DNA of 64,000 nt from an uncultured Paracoccaceae bacterium (GTDB lineage: Bacteria; Pseudomonadota; Alphaproteobacteria; Rhodobacterales; Rhodobacteraceae): assembly GCA_937924905.1 (NCBI GenBank), contig CALDUK010000009.1, positions 1 through 64,000 of the forward strand, read 5' to 3'. A model generated the notes under the pieces. The model did no database searches and was not told where the DNA came from. It saw nothing but the letters and a program-made list of their open reading frames with translations. The position numbers were made by a program, and so were the translations under genes. Shown piece after piece: positions 18,059 to 25,048 of this stretch (within the stretch, counting starts at the first letter, position 1; each line of letters starts with the position of its first letter).

Positions 18059-19456
18059 ATGGCCGCTAATTCGTATGATGTCATCGTGATAGGCGCAGGG
18101 CCGGGCGGTTATGTGGCAGCGATCCGCGCCAGCCAACTGGGCCTGAAAACCGCGATTGTCGAACGCGAACATATGGGCGGCATTTGCCTCAACTGGGGCT
18201 GCATTCCAACAAAGGCGATGCTGCGATCTTCGGAAGTGTTTCATCTGATGCACCGGGCCAAGGAATTTGGCCTGAAAGCGTCGGGCATTGATTACGATCT
18301 TGATGCCGTGGTGGCGCGGTCCCGCGGGGTCGCCAAGCAACTGAATGGCGGTGTTGGCCATTTGATGAAGAAGAACAAGGTCGACGTGGTGATGGGCGAG
18401 GCGACAGTGCCCGCCAAAGGTAAGGTCAGCGTCAAAACCGCCAAAGGCAGCGAAGACCTGACGGCCAAGTCGATCATTCTGGCCACAGGTGCGCGCGCAC
18501 GCGAATTGCCGGGGCTAGAGGCCGACGGCGAACGCGTCTGGACCTACAAACACGCGCTTCAGCCGCCGCATATGCCGAAAAAGTTGTTGGTGATCGGTTC
18601 GGGCGCAATAGGGATTGAATTTGCAAGCTTCTATAACACCTTGGGCGCCGAGACGACGGTGGTCGAGGTGATGGACCGGGTCTTGCCCGTTGAAGACGCC
18701 GAAATCAGTGCATTCGCGAAGAAGGCATTTGTAAAACAAGGCATGACGATCATGGAGAAAGCCATGGTCAAAAAGCTTGATCGTTCAAAGTCGAAAGTGA
18801 CGGCGCATATCGAAAATGGCGGCAAGGTTGAAACGCACGACTTTGACACCGTCATTTCGGCCGTCGGGATTGTCGGCAATGTTGAAGGCTTGGGGCTGGA
18901 AGCGCTGGGCGTCAAAATCGACCGGACCCATGTTGTGACCGATGAATATTGCCGCACCGGTGTCGATGGGCTGTATGCCATCGGCGACATCGCCGGTGCA
19001 CCGTGGCTGGCGCATAAAGCGTCGCATGAAGGTGTCATGGTGGCAGAACTGATCGCGGGCAAGAACAAGGTGCATCCGGTCAAGCCTGAAAGCATCGCAG
19101 GCTGTACCTATTGCCATCCGCAAGTGGCAAGCGTCGGTTATACCGAAGCCCGCGCGAAAGAACTGGGCTATAAGATCAAGGTCGGGCGCTTCCCGTTCAT
19201 CGGCAATGGCAAGGCGATTGCACTGGGCGAACCGGAAGGGATGGTGAAAACCATCTTTGACGAAAAGACGGGCGAGCTTTTGGGCGCGCATATGGTTGGT
19301 GCAGAGGTGACCGAGTTGATCCAGGGCTATGTCGTGGGCCGTCAGCTGGAGACGACGGAAGAAGACTTGATGGAAACGGTTTTCCCGCATCCGACGCTTA
19401 GCGAGATGATGCATGAAAGCGTGTTGGACGCCTATGATCGGGTGATCCACATCTGA
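18059..19456 (+). CDS. lpdA: Dihydrolipoyl dehydrogenase
   Basis: This FAD enzyme (E3) reoxidises dihydrolipoamide in 2-oxoacid dehydrogenase and glycine cleavage complexes, passing electrons to NAD+. The 465 residues show the FAD motif GAGPGGYVAA at about 12-21, the redox disulfide in GGICLNWGCIPTKAM, the NAD motif GSGAIGIEFASFY, the ATGARARELPG strand, and the C-terminal catalytic His in FPHPTLSEMMHE. A GGAGGAG ribosome site precedes the ATG. It stands apart from any E1 or E2 gene in this window. A strong terminator follows directly. Confidence 0.96.
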   Translation: MAANSYDVIVIGAGPGGYVAAIRASQLGLKTAIVEREHMGGICLNWGCIPTKAMLRSSEVFHLMHRAKEFGLKASGIDYDLDAVVARSRGVAKQLNGGVGHLMKKNKVDVVMGEATVPAKGKVSVKTAKGSEDLTAKSIILATGARARELPGLEADGERVWTYKHALQPPHMPKKLLVIGSGAIGIEFASFYNTLGAETTVVEVMDRVLPVEDAEISAFAKKAFVKQGMTIMEKAMVKKLDRSKSKVTAHIENGGKVETHDFDTVISAVGIVGNVEGLGLEALGVKIDRTHVVTDEYCRTGVDGLYAIGDIAGAPWLAHKASHEGVMVAELIAGKNKVHPVKPESIAGCTYCHPQVASVGYTEARAKELGYKIKVGRFPFIGNGKAIALGEPEGMVKTIFDEKTGELLGAHMVGAEVTELIQGYVVGRQLETTEEDLMETVFPHPTLSEMMHESVLDAYDRVIHI

Positions 19457-19482
19457 TCAGGCACATCCTGACAGGATTTTTG

Positions 19483-19511
19483 AAAGGCGCGGAGGGTCCG
19501 CGCCTTTTTTT
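19483..19511 (+). terminator. Rho-independent terminator of lpdA
   Basis: GC-rich hairpin GGCGCGGA / TCCGCGCC with a three-base loop, followed by seven T residues, starting 27 bases after the lpdA stop codon. Confidence 0.92.
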
Positions 19512-19854
19512 ATTTGGGCCGTGGCACCGCGTTTCGGTCCACGCATATGTCGCGAATCGTCAAGTCGCATTGCGCGCGCCGAAACAAGGTGGAAATATGA
19601 AAATCTGCACAAAAATTGCAGATATGACGTGTGAGGCTTCGAAAACCAATGATCATCCGGCGCATGGGATTGATGACGAAATGGAAATAATTGCATAAAA
19701 AACAACATATTGGACACTAGAAATTTTGAAATATGGCGGAAGCATGACCTGTAGTGACACAAAATCACTACATTTCGTCAATGTGCAGTTTCCCCCTAGA
19801 AGACCGTAAGAACCGTCTGTAGTTATAGGTTCGTGGACTTGGGAAGGTATCAAA
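19512..19854 (+). other. AT-rich intergenic leader of the VPLPA-CTERM gene
   Basis: A 343-base gene-poor stretch, clearly more AT-rich than its surroundings. It holds an inverted repeat at 19750-19772 with 8-bp arms (TGTAGTGA / TCACTACA) and a 7-base loop. A 33-codon frame at 19597-19698 has a fair ribosome site (AGGTGG) but no recognisable protein. A weak promoter-like pair TTGGAC/TATGGC lies near 19713-19740. The region probably carries the control of the downstream cell-surface protein. Confidence 0.45.
19750..19772 (+). repeat. Inverted repeat, candidate operator
   Basis: Perfect 8-bp arms TGTAGTGA and TCACTACA around CACAAAA, 82 bases before the ATG of the VPLPA-CTERM gene. The spacing and symmetry suit a dimeric regulator, but dyads of this size also arise by chance several times in 64 kb. 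Confidence 0.4.
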
Positions 19855-20421
19855 ATGTTTAAACGGTCTATTCAGGCGCTTGCAGTGTCTGCACTTGTTC
19901 TCACTGGCGCATCGGCCCACGCGGCGACAGTGGACGTCTTGGGCGGCAGCACAGATTTGCTGCTCAGCAATTTGGGTCTGACTGGCTCGGTAACTGGCCA
20001 GGGCTCGGCCAGCTCAACCGCGCTTGGCAAGGTCATCAGCCTCGACATTACCGGTGGTACGATTGATGATGAAACCGGTGCAGCCGTTCTTCAGCATGCT
20101 GGCAGCAGCTTTACGCTGAGCAATGGCACAACCAGCGTGGCGTTCGGCAATCTTGTGATAGACACCGCCGCCGGTCAGGTTTTGGCGGATATCGAAGGTG
20201 GCGCTGACGGAGCGGTGATCCTTCAGATTGGAAATGTCTGGGAAGGTGGCGAACTGCCTCTTTTGGTCGCCGATTCTCTGGCGGCAGTGTTCCCGGAAAT
20301 TGAGGGACGGAAATTGGCTTTGGGCAGCGCAACCCCCGAGGTTCCGCTGCCAGCATCCGGATTGCTTCTTCTGGGTGGCCTGGGCGGACTTGCGATTTAT
20401 CGTCGCAAAATCGCCAAATAG
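19855..20421 (+). CDS. VPLPA-CTERM sorting domain protein (small secreted surface protein)
   Basis: A 188-residue exported protein. A signal peptide covers about residues 1-23, ending AHA. A low-complexity Gly/Ser/Thr-rich beta-type body follows. The C-terminus is a PEP-CTERM-class tripartite sorting signal: the VPLPAS motif at about 163-168, a hydrophobic span LLLLGGLGGLAIY and a basic RRK tail. Such proteins are cut and anchored by a dedicated exosortase (the VPLPA type found in roseobacters), which is not in this window. The gene sits alone between two terminators after a long leader. The body shows no known enzyme motif; a biofilm or exopolysaccharide-associated protein is the usual inference. 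Confidence 0.88.
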   Translation: MFKRSIQALAVSALVLTGASAHAATVDVLGGSTDLLLSNLGLTGSVTGQGSASSTALGKVISLDITGGTIDDETGAAVLQHAGSSFTLSNGTTSVAFGNLVIDTAAGQVLADIEGGADGAVILQIGNVWEGGELPLLVADSLAAVFPEIEGRKLALGSATPEVPLPASGLLLLGGLGGLAIYRRKIAK

Positions 20422-20443
20422 GATAGCTCCTGACCAAGTTTTG

Positions 20444-20472
20444 AAACGCCCGTCTTGTGACGGGCGTTTTTC
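20444..20472 (+). terminator. Rho-independent terminator of the VPLPA-CTERM gene
   Basis: Hairpin AACGCCCGTC / GACGGGCGTT with a four-base loop, followed by TTTC, 22 bases past the stop codon. Confidence 0.9.
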
Positions 20473-20652
20473 TTTGTGGACACATCATCAAAACAACGAC
20501 AATTGTCGCGCCAAGAACAGGCTTTGTCTGACCCGTCTGAGCAGGACACCAAACATCGGTTTTCGCGTTCGATCCCAAAGTGCGAGGGCGAAGAAACGTT
20601 TAACAGGTGGCCCTGGATGCATTAGGACAGCCCTGCGAAAGATGGAGGCGGC

Positions 20653-22515
20653 ATGGAAGCCTTTGGGTTGACGTTTGAAATGATGGTCGTGCTGGGCCTT
20701 TTGGCAGCGACCATTCTTTTGTTCGTTACCGAGATCGTTCGGGTTGATGTCGCGGCTATCTTGGTGATGGTGACTTTGGGCATGCTGACAGCGGTGCCGG
20801 GTCTGGAAACGCTGGTCGATACGCGAAACCTGTTTGACGGGTTTGCGTCGAATGCCGTGATTTCGATAATTGCGGTGATGATCATCGGGGCCGGCCTGGA
20901 CCGCACCGGCGTCATGTCAACGGTCGCAGCCTGGATCACGCGGGTCGGCGGCACGACGGAAAGTCGGTTGATCCTGCTTATTTCCAGCGCGGTCGGCGTG
21001 ATTTCCAGCTTCATGCAAAACGTCGGCGCAGCGGCCTTGTTTTTGCCAGTGGTCAGCCGTGTCTCGTCGCGCACCGGCTTGCCGATGTCACGGCTTTTGA
21101 TGCCAATGGGGTTCTGCGCCATTTTGGGTGGCACCATGACGATGGTTGGGTCGTCGCCGCTAATCTTGCTGAACGACCTTTTGCTGTCGATCAACGAAAC
21201 GCTGCCGGACACCACGCGCATGGAGCCGTTTTCGCTGTTTTCGGTAACGCCGATTGGTATCGCTCTGGTTTTGACGGGCTTGCTTTATTTCATTGTATTC
21301 GGGCGCTTCGTGCTGCCTACGGTCGAAAAAGGCGAGGCCGGGTCGCTTCAATCGACCTTGGCTTATTTCAACCAAACCTATGGCCTGGATGGCGTGATCC
21401 ATGAAATTGACGTGCCCGAGGGCAGTCTGCTGGTGGGCCACACGATTGGTGATCTGCAGCGTGCGTTTCAAATTCAAATCGTGGCGACGCATTTTCAGGG
21501 CCGCACGTACACAGCCCCGCCACGTGATGTAGTGATCGAAGCGCCCGCGCAATTGGCCATCATCGCGGATGCCGAAGCGATTGCTGAACTGAAGGATGCG
21601 TTTTCGTTGGACGAAGCGCGGACGCTGGACACGTTTGCTGAAACCTTAAGCGCCGCAAAGGCCGGGATTGCCGAGGTGGTTGTTCCGCCAGGATCAAAAG
21701 TTATCGGCAAGTCCATCAAGGAACTGTGGTTTCGAAAGACCACCGGTCTGACCCCGCTGGTTTTGAACCGGGGGGGCGACTCCTTTCAGATCCAGACAGG
21801 CGAATACAGCGATTTGCCGTTTCAGGCCGGCGACACCTTGGTGTGTCATACTCAATGGGAAGCATTGGCGCGGCTGGAAAGCAACCGGGACTACGTGATC
21901 GTCACCACAGATTTCCCGCACGAGAACCTGCGCCCGAAAAAGGTGATTTGGGCGTTGTTCTTCTTTTTGGTCGCCCTGTCGTTGGTGCTGTTTTCAGATA
22001 TGCGTTTGTCTTTGTGTCTTTTGGTGGGGGCGGTGGGTATGGTCGTCAGCAAGGTCTTGTCGATAGACGAAGCTTACGGCGCGGTGAGCTGGAGCACGGT
22101 GTTTCTGTTGGCCAGTCTGATCCCCTTAGGCCAAGCTGTGCAAAGTTCGGGCACGGCGGCCTGGATTGCCGATCAGGTCTTGTTCGTCATGGACGGGATG
22201 CCGATGTGGGTTTTGCAGGCCGCGATTGCGGTCTTGGCGACGTTTTTCACGCTGGTCATGTCAAACGTGGGCGCCACGGTTTTGCTTGTGCCATTGGCGG
22301 TGAATATCGCTTTGGGGGCAGGGGCAGATCCGACGCTGTTCGCCTTGATCGTGGCGATTTCGACGTCGAATTCATTTTTGATCCCAACCCATCAGGTGAA
22401 TGCCCTGTTGATGGGGCCGGGCGGCTATCGGGTTGTCGATTTCATGCGGGCTGGCGGGATCATGACCCTGCTATTTCTGGTGGTGTCGCTGACTGTGATC
22501 AATCTGTTTTATTGA
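20653..22515 (+). CDS. SLC13-family (DASS/ArsB-superfamily) permease with two TrkA-C domains
   Basis: A 620-residue inner-membrane carrier of the ion-transporter superfamily. Roughly five spans occupy residues 1-210, including the re-entrant motif SFMQNVGAAALFLPV and the GTMTMVGSSPLILLNDLLL segment. Two soluble RCK_C/TrkA-C domains follow at about 245-300 and 335-410 (VPEGSLLVGHTIGDL, VPPGSKVIGKSIKEL). A second membrane block (about 425-620) repeats the SNVGATVLLVPLAVN hairpin and ends in a STSNSFLIPTHQVN motif. A GGAGG ribosome site precedes the ATG. Relatives move dicarboxylates, sulfate or other anions with Na+; the substrate is not determined. Confidence 0.9.
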   Translation: MEAFGLTFEMMVVLGLLAATILLFVTEIVRVDVAAILVMVTLGMLTAVPGLETLVDTRNLFDGFASNAVISIIAVMIIGAGLDRTGVMSTVAAWITRVGGTTESRLILLISSAVGVISSFMQNVGAAALFLPVVSRVSSRTGLPMSRLLMPMGFCAILGGTMTMVGSSPLILLNDLLLSINETLPDTTRMEPFSLFSVTPIGIALVLTGLLYFIVFGRFVLPTVEKGEAGSLQSTLAYFNQTYGLDGVIHEIDVPEGSLLVGHTIGDLQRAFQIQIVATHFQGRTYTAPPRDVVIEAPAQLAIIADAEAIAELKDAFSLDEARTLDTFAETLSAAKAGIAEVVVPPGSKVIGKSIKELWFRKTTGLTPLVLNRGGDSFQIQTGEYSDLPFQAGDTLVCHTQWEALARLESNRDYVIVTTDFPHENLRPKKVIWALFFFLVALSLVLFSDMRLSLCLLVGAVGMVVSKVLSIDEAYGAVSWSTVFLLASLIPLGQAVQSSGTAAWIADQVLFVMDGMPMWVLQAAIAVLATFFTLVMSNVGATVLLVPLAVNIALGAGADPTLFALIVAISTSNSFLIPTHQVNALLMGPGGYRVVDFMRAGGIMTLLFLVVSLTVINLFY

Positions 22516-22775
22516 ACCGGCCAGAGCATCCAACACCCGATGCCCTGACCTGTCCAAGCGTCACGTTATCCCCCCATCCTTTCGCGCCACCACTTCAAAT
22601 TGCCATGGTGGGCAAGCGGCGATCTTGCGCAAATACGCAAGTGTCGCGGGCCTATGGTCTTTGGATAATCGCGGGTGATGTCACTTCATTTCCCGTTTCA
22701 AGGCACTTCGGTTGGGCAGCATCAGGAACACATATCCTGTCGCCGCCTGCAGGTGCTTTTGCGCGCGCCGGTCCA
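22516..22775. other. Intergenic space between convergent genes
   Basis: A 260-base spacer between the SLC13 stop and the DUF1127 stop. The only structure noted is the inverted repeat CTTGCG-N6-CGCAAG at 22624-22641. No terminator with a T tract and no supported gene was seen. Confidence 0.4.
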
Positions 22776-23054
22776 TCAGAACAGACCGGGGCGCGGCATC
22801 GGCGAAACATGTGAGCGATGCAGATCGGCCAGGTGCCAGCGACCGGGCCGCATATCGCGGTTCGCGTCAATCCGGTTCAGGCCAATATCCGCCAGCAGCC
22901 GGTTGCCCAGTTTGGCCAGTTCGCGGCGTTCGCGGGCGGCGTCTGCCGCCATGATGATCTTGCCCAGGATGCCGTATTTCACGGGCCGCATCTGGTGATG
23001 AACGCTTTCGGGATCACGCGGATCGGCGGGGATGATGTCGGGCAGAAAGGTCAT
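22776..23054 (-). CDS. DUF1127-like small protein
   Basis: A 92-residue protein. The central segment ARERRELAKLGNRLLADIGLNRIDANRDMRP (about 43-73, given here as a landmark in parts: ARERRELAKLGNRLL then ADIGLNRIDA) matches the Arg-rich helix-turn of DUF1127/YjiS proteins, which in related bacteria bind RNA or affect phosphate and carbon metabolism. The ATG at 23054 overlaps the stop of the tautomerase gene by four bases, so the two are translationally coupled. A longer in-frame extension into the tautomerase is rejected. The N- and C-terminal flanks are longer than in the minimal 45-residue family. Confidence 0.72.
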   Translation of the reverse strand: MTFLPDIIPADPRDPESVHHQMRPVKYGILGKIIMAADAARERRELAKLGNRLLADIGLNRIDANRDMRPGRWHLADLHRSHVSPMPRPGLF

Positions 23055-23275
23055 TGTGTCCCCCCTTGCGCGACGGCATGCACATCTGCGGCAGAAAGCG
23101 TTTTGCCGCCGATGCCCCAGGATCCTTGCGCGACTTCCTGAATGCGAACCCATGTCAGGCCGCGCAGGGCTTCGCCTTCGATGGCGACCATTGTGTCGGT
23201 CACGTCTTTGATCATCCGCTCTTTTGTTTCGGCGTCGAAGACCCCTTCGATCACCTGAATATCTACCAGAGGCAT
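23051..23275 (-). CDS. 4-oxalocrotonate tautomerase family protein
   Basis: A 74-residue tautomerase. The mature N-terminal Pro is present (MPLVDIQVIEG), which is the catalytic base of the superfamily. The residues that follow (FDAETKERMIKDVTDTMVAIEGEALRG) fit the helix, and the strand TWVRIQEVAQGSWGIGG fits the second half. The start at 23275 has a GGAGAA ribosome site; the longer frame to 23422 would lose the N-terminal Pro and is rejected. It is coupled to the DUF1127-like gene and divergent from a winged-helix regulator, which may control it. The substrate is unknown. Confidence 0.9.
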   Translation of the reverse strand: MPLVDIQVIEGVFDAETKERMIKDVTDTMVAIEGEALRGLTWVRIQEVAQGSWGIGGKTLSAADVHAVAQGGTQ

Positions 23276-23434
23276 GTGTTTCTCCTTTTCTCCTTTGGCT
23301 GCACCGGTCTTCGGTGTGAAACAGGGTTTACGCCCCACGCCTTGCCCAAGCTTGAGGACAATCTGGGGAGTTCCGGGGGAAAACTTGGAGAGTGCTGGGA
23401 TTCGCGGTAGTTTCGTCCCCAACCGGGGTGTTCC

Positions 23435-24910
23435 ATGACGTTCGACGATATTGAAATTGATCGAGAACGGTTTGAACTGCGCAAGGCGGGCGCGGCTGTT
23501 GCCGTCGAACCAAAGGTGTTCGATCTGATTTGCTATCTGGTCGAAAATGCCGGTCGATTGGTGTCGAAAGACGACCTGATCGCCAACGTCTGGAACGGGC
23601 GCATCGTGTCGGACGCGGCCTTGTCAACGGCCATCAAATTTGCGCGCCGCGCTTTGGGGGATGAGACGCTTGCGGACAGTCGCATTAAAACTGTGCGCGG
23701 TCGCGGGTTTCGGTTTGACTTGCCAGATGGTCTGCCACCCGCCCCATTGGTGGCCGGGGCATCGCAGGAACCGCATGTGTTTGTACAGCCAGCGTTTGTG
23801 GTATTGTCGCCGCGCGGACTGGCCCAAGGCCTGGACGGCGAAGCCTTGCAGCGCCGCATCTCGACCGCCATGGCGGGTTTGCCGTTTCTGACATCGATTG
23901 CGCCAATGGTCGCGCGCCGTCTGTCCCAGACAGACCCCGATCAGATTGCAGCGCGGTTTGGCCCCGGATACGCCTTGGATATTCAGGGCAGAGCCGATGG
24001 GTTGGATTTTCTTCTATATGCAACCGAAACCGGTCAGACCCTGTGGAGTCATGGGCTGGACGGTGCTTTTTCGGATGCAGACCGGGTCGCAGCGGCCATC
24101 CTGGTGCATCTTGAACCCCAGCTTGTTGGTGCAATTCAGAAATCACTTGCAATGGCCCCGCATATCAACGAGCCGCGCGCGCTGACGATGAAAGCGCTGG
24201 GGACAATGTCTTTGAATGGGTGGAATGCGCGATCATTTGTCGAAGCCGAAGCGCTTTTGCGCCAGGCCTTGGATCACGCCCCTGATCTGTCGCATGCCCG
24301 CGCGGCTTTGGCGCTGGTGATGGCCTTGGGCGAACGTGTCGGGTTGGTCGAGCCGGACAAAGCGCGGCGCGGCGAAGCAGTGAGACATGCTGAAAAAGCC
24401 ATCGAACTTGATCCCTCGGCACCAGGCATTCTGGGTTTGGCCGGGTGCGCGCTGGTCGATACCGGTCAGGTGCTGCGCGGCAAGGCGGTCCTGGAACGCA
24501 GCCTGACGTTGGACCCGAACAATGCCCAGGCTTTGGCGGCGATGGGGACCGTGCGTCTTCAGGATCGTGAATTTGATGCGGCCGTCGACTTGTTAACCCG
24601 GGCGGTCGGGATCAGCCCGCATGACGGCCGCATCGCGGTGTGGGGGTCTATGCTGGCCATAGGGTGCATGATGGCGGGCGATCTGGACCGCGCCGTGGTC
24701 GAAGCCGAACGCGCGGTTGCCGCCGATGACAGGACGCATTTGTCACGGATTGTCCTGGCCGCGATTGCGTTGGCCAAAGGTGACAAACGCGCGGCGCGGG
24801 CGGCTTTTGACGATGCACGCCGGGTCACGCCCGACCTGAACGAGACGCAAATTGCAGCCGTAGTGGGGCGCACGGCGGCCGGGGATCTGGCTGCTGCATT
24901 TCTTGGGTAA
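23435..24910 (+). CDS. Winged-helix (OmpR/CadC-type) transcriptional regulator with TPR repeats
   Basis: A 491-residue cytoplasmic regulator. Residues about 1-98 form a Trans_reg_C winged helix (EPKVFDLICYLVENAGRLVSK, then VWNGRIVSDAALSTAIKFARRALGD and IKTVRGRGFRF). A central alpha/beta region (about 118-235) resembles the TolB/FlgO-like segment seen in adenylate-cyclase-type TPR proteins. TPR-like helices cover about 260-480, with repeats around AEKAIELDPSAPG, LERSLTLDPNNAQA and LTRAVGISPHDGR. There is no membrane span. It is transcribed away from the tautomerase-DUF1127 pair, with 159 bases between starts. Its signal is unknown. Confidence 0.88.
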   Translation: MTFDDIEIDRERFELRKAGAAVAVEPKVFDLICYLVENAGRLVSKDDLIANVWNGRIVSDAALSTAIKFARRALGDETLADSRIKTVRGRGFRFDLPDGLPPAPLVAGASQEPHVFVQPAFVVLSPRGLAQGLDGEALQRRISTAMAGLPFLTSIAPMVARRLSQTDPDQIAARFGPGYALDIQGRADGLDFLLYATETGQTLWSHGLDGAFSDADRVAAAILVHLEPQLVGAIQKSLAMAPHINEPRALTMKALGTMSLNGWNARSFVEAEALLRQALDHAPDLSHARAALALVMALGERVGLVEPDKARRGEAVRHAEKAIELDPSAPGILGLAGCALVDTGQVLRGKAVLERSLTLDPNNAQALAAMGTVRLQDREFDAAVDLLTRAVGISPHDGRIAVWGSMLAIGCMMAGDLDRAVVEAERAVAADDRTHLSRIVLAAIALAKGDKRAARAAFDDARRVTPDLNETQIAAVVGRTAAGDLAAAFLG

Positions 24911-24924
24911 AAGCCGTCATCGCT

Positions 24925-24933
24925 TTATCCACA
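24925..24933 (+). promoter_or_regulatory. DnaA-box-like 9-mer upstream of uvrA
   Basis: TTATCCACA, identical to the E. coli DnaA consensus. A single 9-mer is expected about once in two windows of this size by chance, so function is uncertain. Confidence 0.3.
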
Positions 24934-24969
24934 GGAAATTTGTCAGAATCCGGAAGACGGCAGGTAAAT

Positions 24970-24984
24970 GTTCTGGTAATGTTC
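24970..24984 (+). promoter_or_regulatory. LexA/SOS box upstream of uvrA
   Basis: GTTC-TGGTAAT-GTTC matches exactly the alphaproteobacterial LexA operator GTTC-N7-GTTC. It lies 65 bases before the uvrA ATG, a typical position for an SOS-controlled repair gene. Confidence 0.85.
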
Positions 24985-25048
24985 CTTTTGTGCCATTGAG
25001 GTTTCGGGCTTCACCGCTATTTCATGGGTGCTTCAGACAGGTGGACGA

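Noticed and set aside
19597-19698. A 33-codon frame with a fair ribosome site before the VPLPA-CTERM gene
   Set aside because: Too short and without a recognisable motif; a leader peptide cannot be excluded but nothing supports it.
20497-20508. Perfect 12-bp palindrome CGACAATTGTCG upstream of the SLC13 gene
   Set aside because: Perfect 12-bp palindromes are expected roughly 15 times in 64 kb; position alone is not enough to call an operator.
22624-22641. Inverted repeat CTTGCG-N6-CGCAAG as an operator
   Set aside because: It lies between two convergent genes, not upstream of any, and dyads of this size with fixed spacing are expected around 16 times in 64 kb.
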